23,036 bases of DNA. It comes from JAUUZQ01 sp964538375. Its GTDB lineage: Bacteria; Bacteroidota; Bacteroidia; Bacteroidales; GCA-2748055. Location of the stretch: positions 1 to 23,036 of the forward strand of contig CAZIFQ010000043.1 of assembly GCA_964538375.1 (NCBI GenBank). Direction: 5' to 3'. Of this stretch, positions 1-6,547 are shown in pieces. Position 1 is the stretch's first letter, and each line of letters opens with the position of its first letter. A model generated the notes under the pieces. That model was not told where the DNA came from, did not search any database, and saw only the letters and a program-made list of their open reading frames with translations. A program made the translations under genes and the position numbers.

Positions 1-57
1 ATATTCTCGGAAGTTGAGTTTAGGTTTTGATTTTTGAGGGTTGTGCAACAGTTACGT

Positions 58-69
58 GTGTTAGGGAGC
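58..69. repeat. Outer arm of cassette-flanking inverted repeat (attC-like candidate)
   Basis: The 12-mer gtgttagggagc is present here, and its exact reverse complement lies at 434-445. The two arms bracket the small gene at 94-396 with only 24 nt between this arm and that gene's stop codon. The context to the left (ttacgtg at 52-58) resembles the acgtg next to the other arm. If recombination sites sit between cassettes, this would be one half of a hairpin site whose other half lies left of the window. The repeat is certain; the recombination role is inferred. Confidence 0.6.
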
Positions 70-93
70 GTAATGAAATAATTTGGATGATTT

Positions 94-396
94 TTATTCC
101 CACCCATTTTTAACTGATTTAAAATAATAAAATGGCATATAGAATACATTAAGGATTATTAATAATATCAATTTGGAAGGTTTCTTATCATGCTTGTTCC
201 AAATGACTACATTATATATTAAAAAGTATATCATGGGTAAGCCAAAATATATTCGTACATCAATAACCTTATCTGACATATACCAGTTATATAATGTCTG
301 AGTTTCTGTAAAAACATCAATTACCAGAAGAATGGCAGTTACAGCATAAGCGATAGAAATAACTGCACAAATTATATTTATTACTTTCTTAGCCAT
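94..396 (-). CDS. Small three-helix membrane protein, candidate cassette gene
   Basis: This 100-residue protein has no family that I can name. It shows three hydrophobic stretches, about residues 5-27, 48-66 and 75-92, separated by polar loops (Lys/Asp-rich around 67-74). The C-terminal part NVFYMPFYYFK, an aromatic-rich helix followed by basic residues, is common in small Bacteroidota membrane proteins. The gene is enclosed by inverted copies of a 12-mer (58-69 and 434-445), with 37 nt between the upstream copy and the start codon and 24 nt between the stop codon and the downstream copy. It lies downstream of the IntI-like integrase on the same strand. Tight packing of one small gene between such sites is typical of integron gene cassettes, so I infer a cassette payload. 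No promoter is visible. Function unknown. Confidence 0.7.
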   Translation of the reverse strand: MAKKVINIICAVISIAYAVTAILLVIDVFTETQTLYNWYMSDKVIDVRIYFGLPMIYFLIYNVVIWNKHDKKPSKLILLIILNVFYMPFYYFKSVKNGWE

Positions 397-433
397 TACA
401 GATCTTTTTTCTTTAAGCTATATTTATGGGAAT

Positions 434-458
434 GCTCCCTAACACGTTTATATACGTG
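434..458. repeat. Integrase-proximal arm of inverted repeat with CACGT dyad (attI/attC-like candidate)
   Basis: The segment gctccctaacac (434-445) is the exact reverse complement of 58-69. It overlaps a small dyad at 443-458: cacgt, six bases, acgtg. The site lies between the 3' end of the integrase gene and the small-gene unit. A half-degenerate site next to the integrase with a fuller copy farther away would suit an attI-like primary site. The sequence symmetry is certain; the function is inferred. Confidence 0.55.
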
Positions 459-530
459 GTGATTTGATCTATAGTATCCCAGAGCAGGGAGATATGTTTA
501 GATATTTAGCATAATAAAGGTATAAAATAA

Positions 531-1664
531 TTAAAGATCGTCAAAGGGAGATTGGATGTTTTTAAGAGCTCTGGTCGTTAAATGTGTGTATAATTGTGTT
601 GTTTTAATACTTGAATGACCCAAAAGTTCCTGGATGATCCTGGTATCAACACCTGTATCCATTAAATGGGTGGCAAAACTGTGTCTCAATGTGTGTAAAG
701 TAGCTTTTTTAGTTATACCTGCCTTTCGAAGAGAGGTTTTCATTACACTCTGTATACTGCTCTCCGAATATTGCCTCCCTCGATATTCTCCTTCAAATAA
801 CCATTGTGTCGGCTTATAACTCTGATAATATTCCCTGAGCATTTGAATGGTTTTTTTAGAAATTGGCACTCTGCGGTCTTTTCTCCCCTTGGCCTGCCTG
901 ATTTGGAGAAGTCCAGATGGACTATCAATATCTTCAGGCCTGAGATTTAATACTTCACTTCTCCTTAACCCACAGGCATAAGTGATGCTCAACATAACTT
1001 TGTGTTTGTGATTGTGTGTTGCATTTAATAAGCTCCTTATCTCCTGCTTACTTAAAACCACAGGTAGCTTATGCTCCCTCCTGGGTCTTTCAACTTCCTC
1101 TATTCGAATAGATCGCTTATTCACTTTTTGAAAAAATAATTTCAATGCACTGACAACCTGGTTTTGATAGGATAGTGAATAATTCTTGTTAATGATTTGC
1201 TCAAGATTATACCGCTGAACATCAACATTGCTCACTTCTTCAACTTCTTTATCTAACCAGTTAATGAAATCTTTCACTGCCTTTACATACATAGGAATCG
1301 TTCTGTCGCTATACCTCCTCTGAATCAGGTAGTTTCGAAATTCAGTCGACTCTTTCTCAGACAAGTCTGAAAAAGCTTGTTGTATCTCAGTACTGATATC
1401 TTCACCTACCAGCTGTATGTTTTCCTCTTTGCCGAATACATTCCTTAGCGCTGAACGATTCTCATTCGTGTCCAGAAGATACCAGCCATGTTCCTGTTTG
1501 TTCCAGAATGCCCCGGTAATTTTCCTGACAATAGAAATTATTCTTTCATCATACTTGAAAGTGATTTTTAAAAATGCCGCTTTCTTATAGGTCACCAAGG
1601 CGATTCTGACTTGCTTCATATTTTCTGGATTTATAAATGGATATCGCTGCGTTTGCAGCGACAT
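531..1664 (-). CDS. Tyrosine recombinase, integron-integrase-like (IntI-related)
   Basis: Site-specific tyrosine recombinase of 377 residues. The catalytic set is complete: R234 (CGLRRSEV), K259, H324 and R327 (HTLRHSFATHL), H350 (LLGH) and nucleophile Y359. A SAM-like core-binding domain spans roughly 100-185. The C-terminal third follows IntI closely: AGITKxAT before the H-x-x-R box, and an ending SPFDDL that parallels the SPLDAL of class 1 integron integrase rather than XerC/XerD. It lacks the extra ~16-residue segment that marks classical IntI. Residues 1-90 are an N-terminal extension; 28-75 (KITFKYD...AFWN...GWYL) faintly recall a HARP-type fold. It starts 21 nt after the mini membrane protein gene, so the two are probably co-transcribed. 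The inverted-repeat unit on its 3' side is the likely substrate. Chromosomal XerC/D is unlikely given the length and tail. Confidence 0.92.
   Translation of the reverse strand: MSLQTQRYPFINPENMKQVRIALVTYKKAAFLKITFKYDERIISIVRKITGAFWNKQEHGWYLLDTNENRSALRNVFGKEENIQLVGEDISTEIQQAFSDLSEKESTEFRNYLIQRRYSDRTIPMYVKAVKDFINWLDKEVEEVSNVDVQRYNLEQIINKNYSLSYQNQVVSALKLFFQKVNKRSIRIEEVERPRREHKLPVVLSKQEIRSLLNATHNHKHKVMLSITYACGLRRSEVLNLRPEDIDSPSGLLQIRQAKGRKDRRVPISKKTIQMLREYYQSYKPTQWLFEGEYRGRQYSESSIQSVMKTSLRKAGITKKATLHTLRHSFATHLMDTGVDTRIIQELLGHSSIKTTQLYTHLTTRALKNIQSPFDDL
644..661 (-). other. Coordinate note: hairpin is at 1644-1661 (see next entry)
   Basis: Nothing is claimed for these bases themselves. They lie inside the integrase C-terminal coding region, at the H350 to Y359 catalytic segment. 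The start-codon hairpin of this gene is at 1644-1661. Confidence 0.05.
1644..1661 (-). promoter_or_regulatory. Stem-loop directly after the integrase start codon
   Basis: On the mRNA strand the start codon is followed at once by TCGCTGC, a four-base AAAC loop, then GCAGCGA: a perfect 7-bp stem covering codons 2-7. Structure this close to a start codon can reduce initiation, so it may hold integrase translation low. The stem is seen directly; the regulatory role is inferred. Confidence 0.4.
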
Positions 1665-1685
1665 CCATTTTACTTTCTCATCTTT

Positions 1686-1895
1686 CTATTTCTTCATAAT
1701 TTTTTTCAGTTCACCCTTATACAGGTAGAAAAGAAGAATATAAAATATTGCTAATTGACCCAATCCTGCAATAAACAAGGCCTCTGTAGCACCTTGCGAT
1801 GCTCTGCCTGTGATAAGGAAAAAGGTTCCTGCAATCAGAAAAAGCATTCCAAATACAAGCAGACTCCAAAATTTAATTTTTGCAAATGTTTTCAT
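1686..1895 (-). CDS. Two-helix mini membrane protein
   Basis: A 69-residue protein starting MKTFAKIKFWS, with two transmembrane helices (about residues 8-29 and 38-58) and a strongly basic tail (KGELKKIMKK). A longer reading from 1925 is possible, but it would overlap the preceding lipoprotein gene by 14 nt and adds only a Lys/Ile-rich stretch, so I prefer the ATG at 1895, 16 nt after the lipoprotein stop. The gene sits between that lipoprotein and the integrase in a tight same-strand series. I do not recognise a family. It could be a partner or protective membrane protein for the lipoprotein, but nothing in the sequence proves this. Confidence 0.6.
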   Translation of the reverse strand: MKTFAKIKFWSLLVFGMLFLIAGTFFLITGRASQGATEALFIAGLGQLAIFYILLFYLYKGELKKIMKK

Positions 1896-1911
1896 GATCT
1901 TGATTTTTAGT

Positions 1912-2673
1912 TTAACAAACAGCATCAGGATTGGCGTTGATACAGGATATGCCTATCGCACTGTAGGCCTCGATACCAAAAAGAGACAGTGTCAGGTTCC
2001 CTATAAAAGTTGTTCTGAAGGCAGCAGAAGTACACTCCATGCATGACAATATGCCGTCTGCCTTTCGGCAGCAGGTTGCTTTTGTGCTGATTCGGTCTCT
2101 TTCTAAATCAAGCTTCTGCTGTTGAATTTCAACTGCCTCTTCATTGAATAATTCCATCCTGGGATTGAACTCGGTAACAATATTGCCAATGGCACCTTCT
2201 TCATTTACCTGCAGCGAGTAAAACATACTTTCATCAGTGGTTTTTATGCTGAAGCGATCCAGTACACCTTCATCTTCATAGCTAGCTAACATTACTTCTG
2301 CAATATCCTCGTACTGGTAAACAATTACCTTTTTTTTAGAATTGTTAAAAGGAATCGAGTACATTATTGCAGATGTATGATTAAACAGGTGCTTCCGCGA
2401 ACCATATATGTTCAGCTGATCTGCCTGAATACCATTCTCTGAGACCCTGGCTACCAGGTTGCACAGTTCATCATTGTTGCCAAGCAATTCCACACGATAA
2501 ATATGGTTATCGTAATAATTTGGACTGACATTTTGTAAGAGTGTAAGATCTTCGAAGAGTATTATGTTTGCCTCTTCGCTCTTGTCTTGTGATTCGGTAT
2601 CTTTTTCGCACCCGTAAAACAGGGAGCCCATTATACCCACAAGGACTAATAATAGAATTTTATATTTTTTCAT
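1912..2673 (-). CDS. Lipoprotein with Cys-rich C-terminal tail, unknown function
   Basis: A 253-residue lipoprotein. The signal peptide starts MKKYKILLLVLVG and ends in a lipobox (SLFYGC) followed by acidic and polar residues. The ATG at 2673 is chosen because everything upstream in the same frame lacks a sensible signal sequence. Residues ~30-190 look like a soluble beta-rich domain with no motif I recognise. The last 58 residues differ: they hold six cysteines (C201, C202, C211, C214, C244 and the terminal C253), with a CxxC at 211-214 and a Gly/Ala/Leu-rich hydrophobic segment between C214 and C244. That tail could bind metal, form disulfides or be a released peptide. It is followed by the two-helix protein (16 nt) and then the integrase. 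Confidence 0.7.
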   Translation of the reverse strand: MKKYKILLLVLVGIMGSLFYGCEKDTESQDKSEEANIILFEDLTLLQNVSPNYYDNHIYRVELLGNNDELCNLVARVSENGIQADQLNIYGSRKHLFNHTSAIMYSIPFNNSKKKVIVYQYEDIAEVMLASYEDEGVLDRFSIKTTDESMFYSLQVNEEGAIGNIVTEFNPRMELFNEEAVEIQQQKLDLERDRISTKATCCRKADGILSCMECTSAAFRTTFIGNLTLSLFGIEAYSAIGISCINANPDAVC

Positions 2674-2733
2674 ATTCTTGAAATTTTGTGATTTTTGTAT
2701 AAAAATTTGTATTAGATTTTTGAAGAGAGAGTG

Positions 2734-2753
2734 GCATGGATAGCTTACCATGC
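2734..2753. promoter_or_regulatory. 20-bp interrupted palindrome upstream of the Cys-tailed lipoprotein
   Basis: The arms gcatgg and ccatgc surround a centre with a further agct core, 61-80 nt upstream of the lipoprotein start codon. The position suits an operator, but no matching promoter boxes are clear nearby. Confidence 0.25.
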
Positions 2754-3236
2754 GAAAGAGTAAAATAGGGGCGATACTTTTGGTAACAATGAATTTCAGA
2801 TTCGTCTCATACGCTAAGTTTTTTTTGAATTTCCCTACTCTGTTCCGGCTTTTCAGGTTTCGCCCTCCAACAGGCACATTTCATTTCTGGCCTGTTTTTC
2901 TACCTGTTAATGTGACGAACACACTGATTATCGTATATTTTTGAGAGTTTTTTTCTAAACGACGGATTATTTCTTTACGAATACTATCAGGAAACACGTA
3001 AACATTGATGTACCAAAAAATAGATATACCTAATATCCGGAAAACACCACGCATACCCTTAATTCGGAGCACATCCCTTCCCCCGGCGGGAGAAGGCCAG
3101 GTTGGGGGCAATAGAAATAAAAGGGGGAAGGCCAGGTTAGGGCATTTGATAAAAGAGATTATGGCAATCTCTTTATTAGAAAATATAACTCAATAGACGC
3201 GGTGAGAGTAGGTCGAGTAGGGTACAAGCTTGGCTC
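2754..3236. other. Gene-poor stretch with imperfect tandem repeat
   Basis: I see no convincing gene in these ~480 bases. A minus-strand reading of 57 codons (2881-3054) has no recognisable domain or start signal. At 3076-3161 there is a GC-richer segment holding two imperfect copies of a ~35-bp unit: gaaggccaggtt occurs at 3092-3103 and 3127-3138, each followed by a G-rich run and then ataaaag-like sequence. The first copy is preceded by a C-run/G-run dyad (cccccggcggg). Segments of this style recur as intergenic elements in Bacteroidota. A terminator hairpin follows at 3152-3174. Confidence 0.5.
3152..3174 (-). terminator. Terminator hairpin after the minus-strand carbohydrate block
   Basis: aaagagatt and aatctcttt form a perfect 9-bp stem with a five-base loop. 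On the minus strand it is followed by TTTTATC. It lies 63 nt beyond the stop codon of the sugar-binding-fold lipoprotein gene, so it can end that transcript. The stem is AT-rich, so termination may be modest. Confidence 0.45.
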
Positions 3237-4145
3237 TTAATCAAGCCATTCGGGGATCTTCATTTCAGGAGCTACCTGGATTTTATACAGTGGAAAGTGA
3301 GCATCATCAATATCGTAGATATACTCAATCGTATAACTATCATTGGCTTCTGCTTCAAATGAATAGATAAGGTCATATTGCTCACCTGCTTTTACCATGG
3401 CTCTTTCACTGGTTTCGTAAATAAGATCCCCATCGGAGCTGCGAAATACTTTTATAGTGATCTCCCCGGTGAAGTCCTCACTTTCATGTTTGTTGACCAG
3501 TCGAATATTTTTGGTGAAATGATTTCCCAGCATTTCAAAGGGATCTGTTGTAACATCCAAAAAGAGAAAATCTTTTATGTCAATCATGCTGACACTTGGA
3601 GAAGGGAAGGTCATGCCGCCGAAGCCACCATGATCATGCACGCGGATGGCAAGAATATTCCTGCCATCCCAATTGATTCTTTCATCGTCAACTGGAATAA
3701 TATAGTTTCTGAAATATGAATATGCCTCAGCATTACCCTCGAATTTTCCAGGTTTCGTATTTTGTCCTGTAACGAGGGAGCTGTTAACGCCCAGTAGTTT
3801 ACCGTTTAAATAAGTTTGATCTCCATCGTCAATGGTTCCAAGGGTAATTTGCAGTTCCTTGCCAAAGTAGCTGTACTTCCTGATCTCTTCGGGAAGCAAA
3901 AATGATATGCGATACCAGGCATAACCATCATACGCAATAAACTGATCAATGCCCTGGGATTCCCACGGTTTTCCGGTTTTAATGGAAATCCAATCCGAAT
4001 CATCAAATTGTGGATCGGTCCATTCCGGCTGATCTCCTTTTTGAATTTTCCAGCCCTTTTTCAAGCTAATAACATTTGACCCGGGCTCCGGCAATGTGCA
4101 GGCAACCATAATCACAGCTAGCATAAGAACGAAATATTTCTTCAT
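3237..4145 (-). CDS. Lipoprotein with GH2-type galactose-binding-like fold, no catalytic domain
   Basis: A 302-residue lipoprotein (lipobox MVAC, lipidated C16) that should sit on a periplasm-facing or cell-surface membrane. Residues ~25-195 read as the jelly-roll sugar-binding domain seen at the N-terminus of GH2 enzymes and inserted in sialate O-acetylesterases: a KKGWKIQKGD opening, the YAWYRISF strand, TYLNGKLLG and LAIRVHDHGGFGGM. Residues ~200-300 look like a second beta-sandwich. There is no TIM-barrel or esterase domain, so it is either a stand-alone binding protein or a shortened enzyme relic; the intact signal peptide and clean stop favour a functional protein. It starts 28 nt after the AEC transporter gene and probably shares its transcript. 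Confidence 0.75.
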   Translation of the reverse strand: MKKYFVLMLAVIMVACTLPEPGSNVISLKKGWKIQKGDQPEWTDPQFDDSDWISIKTGKPWESQGIDQFIAYDGYAWYRISFLLPEEIRKYSYFGKELQITLGTIDDGDQTYLNGKLLGVNSSLVTGQNTKPGKFEGNAEAYSYFRNYIIPVDDERINWDGRNILAIRVHDHGGFGGMTFPSPSVSMIDIKDFLFLDVTTDPFEMLGNHFTKNIRLVNKHESEDFTGEITIKVFRSSDGDLIYETSERAMVKAGEQYDLIYSFEAEANDSYTIEYIYDIDDAHFPLYKIQVAPEMKIPEWLD

Positions 4146-4173
4146 TAGTAACTAAGTTAGTTTATGCATTACA

Positions 4174-5154
4174 CTAAGAAAAGAATTGTATAAATAAACT
4201 ATCGAGTAAAACCAAACCTCCATAAACCAGGGGTATGCTGATCACACTGAATAAGGTTGAAACGAAAACATTTTCTGTGGCAAGGGTGTCATCAGAACCA
4301 AATTTCTTTGCCATTACAACGATGGTGGCCATGCAAGGCATGGATGCCTCCAGGATAAGCACCTTTCGCGAGATTTCTCCGAATGAGGGGAAGAGCCAAT
4401 AGGAAAGGAGATAAACTAAAAAAGCAACAATGGCGGGCACTAACAGTAATTTATTGAAAGAAAGGAGGAAGACGTGGGGCTTATGCAGGGTTCCTTTCAC
4501 AGAGGTGAACGCAAGCATGGCTCCTATGTAAAGCATTGATAAATAGATGGTTGATTTGCCCAAGCCGTTGAGTGGCTCAAACACTAAGTCAGGTAAGCGG
4601 ATTTTAAAAAACATGATCAGCAAACCTATAAAAAAGGCAATGGTATTTGGATTGAGCATGTTCTTCCATATGTCTTTCTTGCTGCCGCCTTTGCCCTTGA
4701 GAAATACCCAAACACCAAAGGTCCACATGATTGAATTGGAGGCAAGCTGGTAAATAGCTGCATATAGCAATCCTTCCCCACCGGGGAATAGTGCATCCAT
4801 TAAAGGAAAACCCAGGAAAACAATATTCCCGAACATATGGTGATTGATAAATACTGCTCGCTGATTCCCTTTTAACTTTGACACTTTAGCAAACACATCT
4901 CCAGCAACATACATTACTCCCATGGCAATATAAGTGAAGAGAAAGACCAGGCCGCTGTTTTTAATGATCACCGGGCTAATCTCTAGTCTTGCAAAAGTAG
5001 TTATGATTAATAGGGGAAGGGTGATATCAAAAACTATATTAGCAATCCCGTTTTTGACCGATTCGGTGATGATTTTCGCCTTCGTGGCCAAAACCCCGAT
5101 GAGTACAAGGATGGCAAGAACTGCAATTTGATATAATATGATATGGTTTTGCAT
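4174..5154 (-). CDS. AEC-family (auxin efflux carrier-like) permease
   Basis: A 326-residue inner-membrane protein with about ten transmembrane helices in two halves, the layout of the AEC/bile-acid-sodium-symporter-like superfamily. Family features include the opening IAVLAILVLIGVLATK, the FDITLPLLIITTF segment of the first half, the NIVFLGFPLMDALFP stretch with a helix-breaking Pro, and a second half ending LEASMPCMATIVVMAKKFG. Bacterial AEC proteins export or exchange small organic acids (for example malate). The substrate cannot be read from the sequence. It lies between the nucleoside hydrolase and the sugar-binding-fold lipoprotein, all minus strand, with gaps of 82 and 28 nt. Confidence 0.88.
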   Translation of the reverse strand: MQNHIILYQIAVLAILVLIGVLATKAKIITESVKNGIANIVFDITLPLLIITTFARLEISPVIIKNSGLVFLFTYIAMGVMYVAGDVFAKVSKLKGNQRAVFINHHMFGNIVFLGFPLMDALFPGGEGLLYAAIYQLASNSIMWTFGVWVFLKGKGGSKKDIWKNMLNPNTIAFFIGLLIMFFKIRLPDLVFEPLNGLGKSTIYLSMLYIGAMLAFTSVKGTLHKPHVFLLSFNKLLLVPAIVAFLVYLLSYWLFPSFGEISRKVLILEASMPCMATIVVMAKKFGSDDTLATENVFVSTLFSVISIPLVYGGLVLLDSLFIQFFS

Positions 5155-5196
5155 TCAGAAATTATAATGGTTAAAGGTATAATAGTCCTCCTAATT

Positions 5197-5236
5197 TCAC
5201 CCTCTCACCTTCTCACTTTCTCACCTTCTCACTTTC
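5197..5236. repeat. Octamer tandem array, unit tcacYYtc, five copies
   Basis: Five head-to-tail 8-mers: tcaccctc, tcaccttc, tcactttc, tcaccttc, tcactttc, followed by a decayed tcactcac that contains the stop codon of the nucleoside hydrolase. The array fills the gap between that gene and the AEC transporter. Repeats with the same period occur at 6513, 12848 and 16840. Confidence 0.85.
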
Positions 5237-6211
5237 TCACTCACTCAAATCCCTCATTTCTACCCTTACCATTTTCCAGTACGCTCTCTTCATCTTCTCT
5301 TCATCGATCCAGGTGTAGACAAAAATTTTCCTGGATACATTTTCATCAGGTGTGGAAACTTCCTTTTCAGTAACCAGGTCGGGATTCATAATTGCTTGTA
5401 TTAGAGCTACATCCCACATAATCCAATCCCTGCTTTGAGGAGCGATCTTCTTCCACCTGTCAACCAGATAGTCCCATTTTGGGCCCCTTGCTTCTATTAA
5501 ATCATTGGTTTCAACCCTACCAAATGTATAGGATCGACTAGTGTTGGTGGTCATAATATGTGTCTCTAATCCTTCCCGGTTAAGCAGGTAATCCATTGCG
5601 TCAAGATCGTTACGCGTATTGAATTCATTCTTGTTCCATACCCGAAATTTTTCATCATACGACAAACCCATGCCATACCATACAATTTTTTTTACGATAG
5701 TAGTGTCCAACATGATGGCGGTGGCCAGGTTTGTTACAGCTCCCAGTGTAACGATATTCAGTTTCTTACCATAGGGAGTTGCTTTTGCTCTTTCAAGAAT
5801 AAAATTGGCTGCATCAGATGGAATGGGCTTGGTATCACCCCAGTAGCCAGTTTGATCATTGGCTCCAAGGGGATGGGGGATTTCTATTGTATCATGCAAT
5901 CTGAGCAGGTCCTCATTAATCTTCTGACTCACATATACACTACTGTCGCCGGCACGTGGATGCATGTTCCATTGTGCAGAACTGAGTCCGATGATTTCAA
6001 GTTTTGGATGAATCAGGGCATATGTAATGGCAAATAGATCGTCTATTTCATTTCCCGAATCGCTGTCGATAATCATACTGAAGGTGTCAGGCCGTTTTAT
6101 TTTCTTGCCGTATGAAATCAATGTTATAACAACGGAGCTAATGACAGCTACAACTAAAAGTGTCCTGACCACGCGCCATACTTCCCTTTTAAGCTTGCTA
6201 AAAAAGCTCAT
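5237..6211 (-). CDS. Nucleoside hydrolase-like protein with N-terminal membrane anchor
   Basis: A 324-residue protein of the inosine-uridine-preferring nucleoside hydrolase superfamily, which cleaves the N-glycosidic bond of ribonucleosides. The Ca-binding cluster near the start of the domain reads IIDSDSGNEIDD (residues 47-58), a variant of the classic DTDPGxDD with a spaced arrangement seen in distant members. The family strand TLGAVTNLATAI is present, and a late MWDVALIQA replaces the usual MHD, so the His is Trp-shifted and the substrate may differ. Residues ~12-33 form a transmembrane anchor or uncleaved signal, so the domain should be periplasmic. The last codons run into the octamer array. 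Upstream lies a 336-nt gap with no clear promoter; AEC transporter and lipoprotein follow downstream. Confidence 0.85.
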   Translation of the reverse strand: MSFFSKLKREVWRVVRTLLVVAVISSVVITLISYGKKIKRPDTFSMIIDSDSGNEIDDLFAITYALIHPKLEIIGLSSAQWNMHPRAGDSSVYVSQKINEDLLRLHDTIEIPHPLGANDQTGYWGDTKPIPSDAANFILERAKATPYGKKLNIVTLGAVTNLATAIMLDTTIVKKIVWYGMGLSYDEKFRVWNKNEFNTRNDLDAMDYLLNREGLETHIMTTNTSRSYTFGRVETNDLIEARGPKWDYLVDRWKKIAPQSRDWIMWDVALIQAIMNPDLVTEKEVSTPDENVSRKIFVYTWIDEEKMKRAYWKMVRVEMRDLSE

Positions 6212-6431
6212 TTATGTATGATTTAATGTTTGTACCAACAAAATGGCATCAACAGCAAAGTAATCCTTTAGCTGTTCAGCTCTTTAGAATTGCCCACTGC
6301 CCACTGCCGGAGTACAAATAAACGTTTAAATATAACAATAATTTATTCAGATTATTTCTGAGATTTTACATAAAATGGCTATCATATTATGCGCATAAAA
6401 ACCTCCTTGCTATATTTACAAAAAAAAGCAG

Positions 6432-6488
6432 ATGAATATTAGTAAAAAGGAATTTGGAAGATTGCCGGACGGGAGTTTAATTCGGTAA
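6432..6488 (+). pseudogene. 5' remnant of a galactose mutarotase gene
   Basis: Eighteen codons from ATG read MNISKKEFGRLPDGSLIR and then stop. This is the usual start of aldose 1-epimerases (K-x-x-FG-x-LPDG followed by a V-x-LYTLTN strand). Just past the stop, the next frame reads VTIYRFS, which matches where that strand would be, so a frameshift plus deletion is likely. Nothing else of GalM follows; an octamer repeat and the GH3 stop codon lie ahead. A TATATTTA at 6411-6418 is close to a Bacteroidota -7 box. The nearby galactokinase gene makes a lost galM plausible. The match is short, so I hold this with moderate confidence. Confidence 0.5.
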
Positions 6489-6512
6489 CAATATATAGGT
6501 TTAGTTGGTAAT

Positions 6513-6536
6513 CAGTTCATCAGTTCGTCGGTGAAC
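6513..6536. repeat. Short octamer repeat, unit cagttcat
   Basis: cagttcat and cagttcgt stand in tandem, followed by a more decayed cggtgaac. The array lies 11 nt beyond the GH3 stop codon side. It has the same 8-bp period as the arrays at 5197, 12848 and 16840 but a different unit. Confidence 0.55.
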
Positions 6537-6547
6537 CTTCGAACTGC

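Larger units (their letters stand above)
6212..6547. other. 336-nt gap between GH3 and nucleoside hydrolase genes
   Basis: This gap holds a 7-bp short tandem (tgcccac, 2.6 copies at 6291-6308), a perfect 12-bp palindrome ttatgcgcataa (6387-6398), a minus-strand AAGGAGG five bases ahead of a four-codon reading frame, a probable galactose mutarotase 5' remnant on the plus strand (6432-6488) and a short octamer repeat (6513-6536). No intact gene is present. Confidence 0.7.

Noticed and set aside
55..446. Terminal inverted repeats of a DDE insertion sequence around the 100-residue gene
   Set aside because: The enclosed protein is a small membrane protein with no transposase motif, and no target duplication is visible; the adjacent IntI-like recombinase explains the site pair better.
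531..1664. Housekeeping XerC or XerD
   Set aside because: Length 377, the N-terminal extension and the SPFDDL tail differ from the ~300-residue Xer proteins.
2881..3054. 57-codon minus-strand frame with a hydrophobic start and a basic tail
   Set aside because: No domain, no start signal and no partner; part of it overlaps the GC-rich repeat region. It may be a chance frame.
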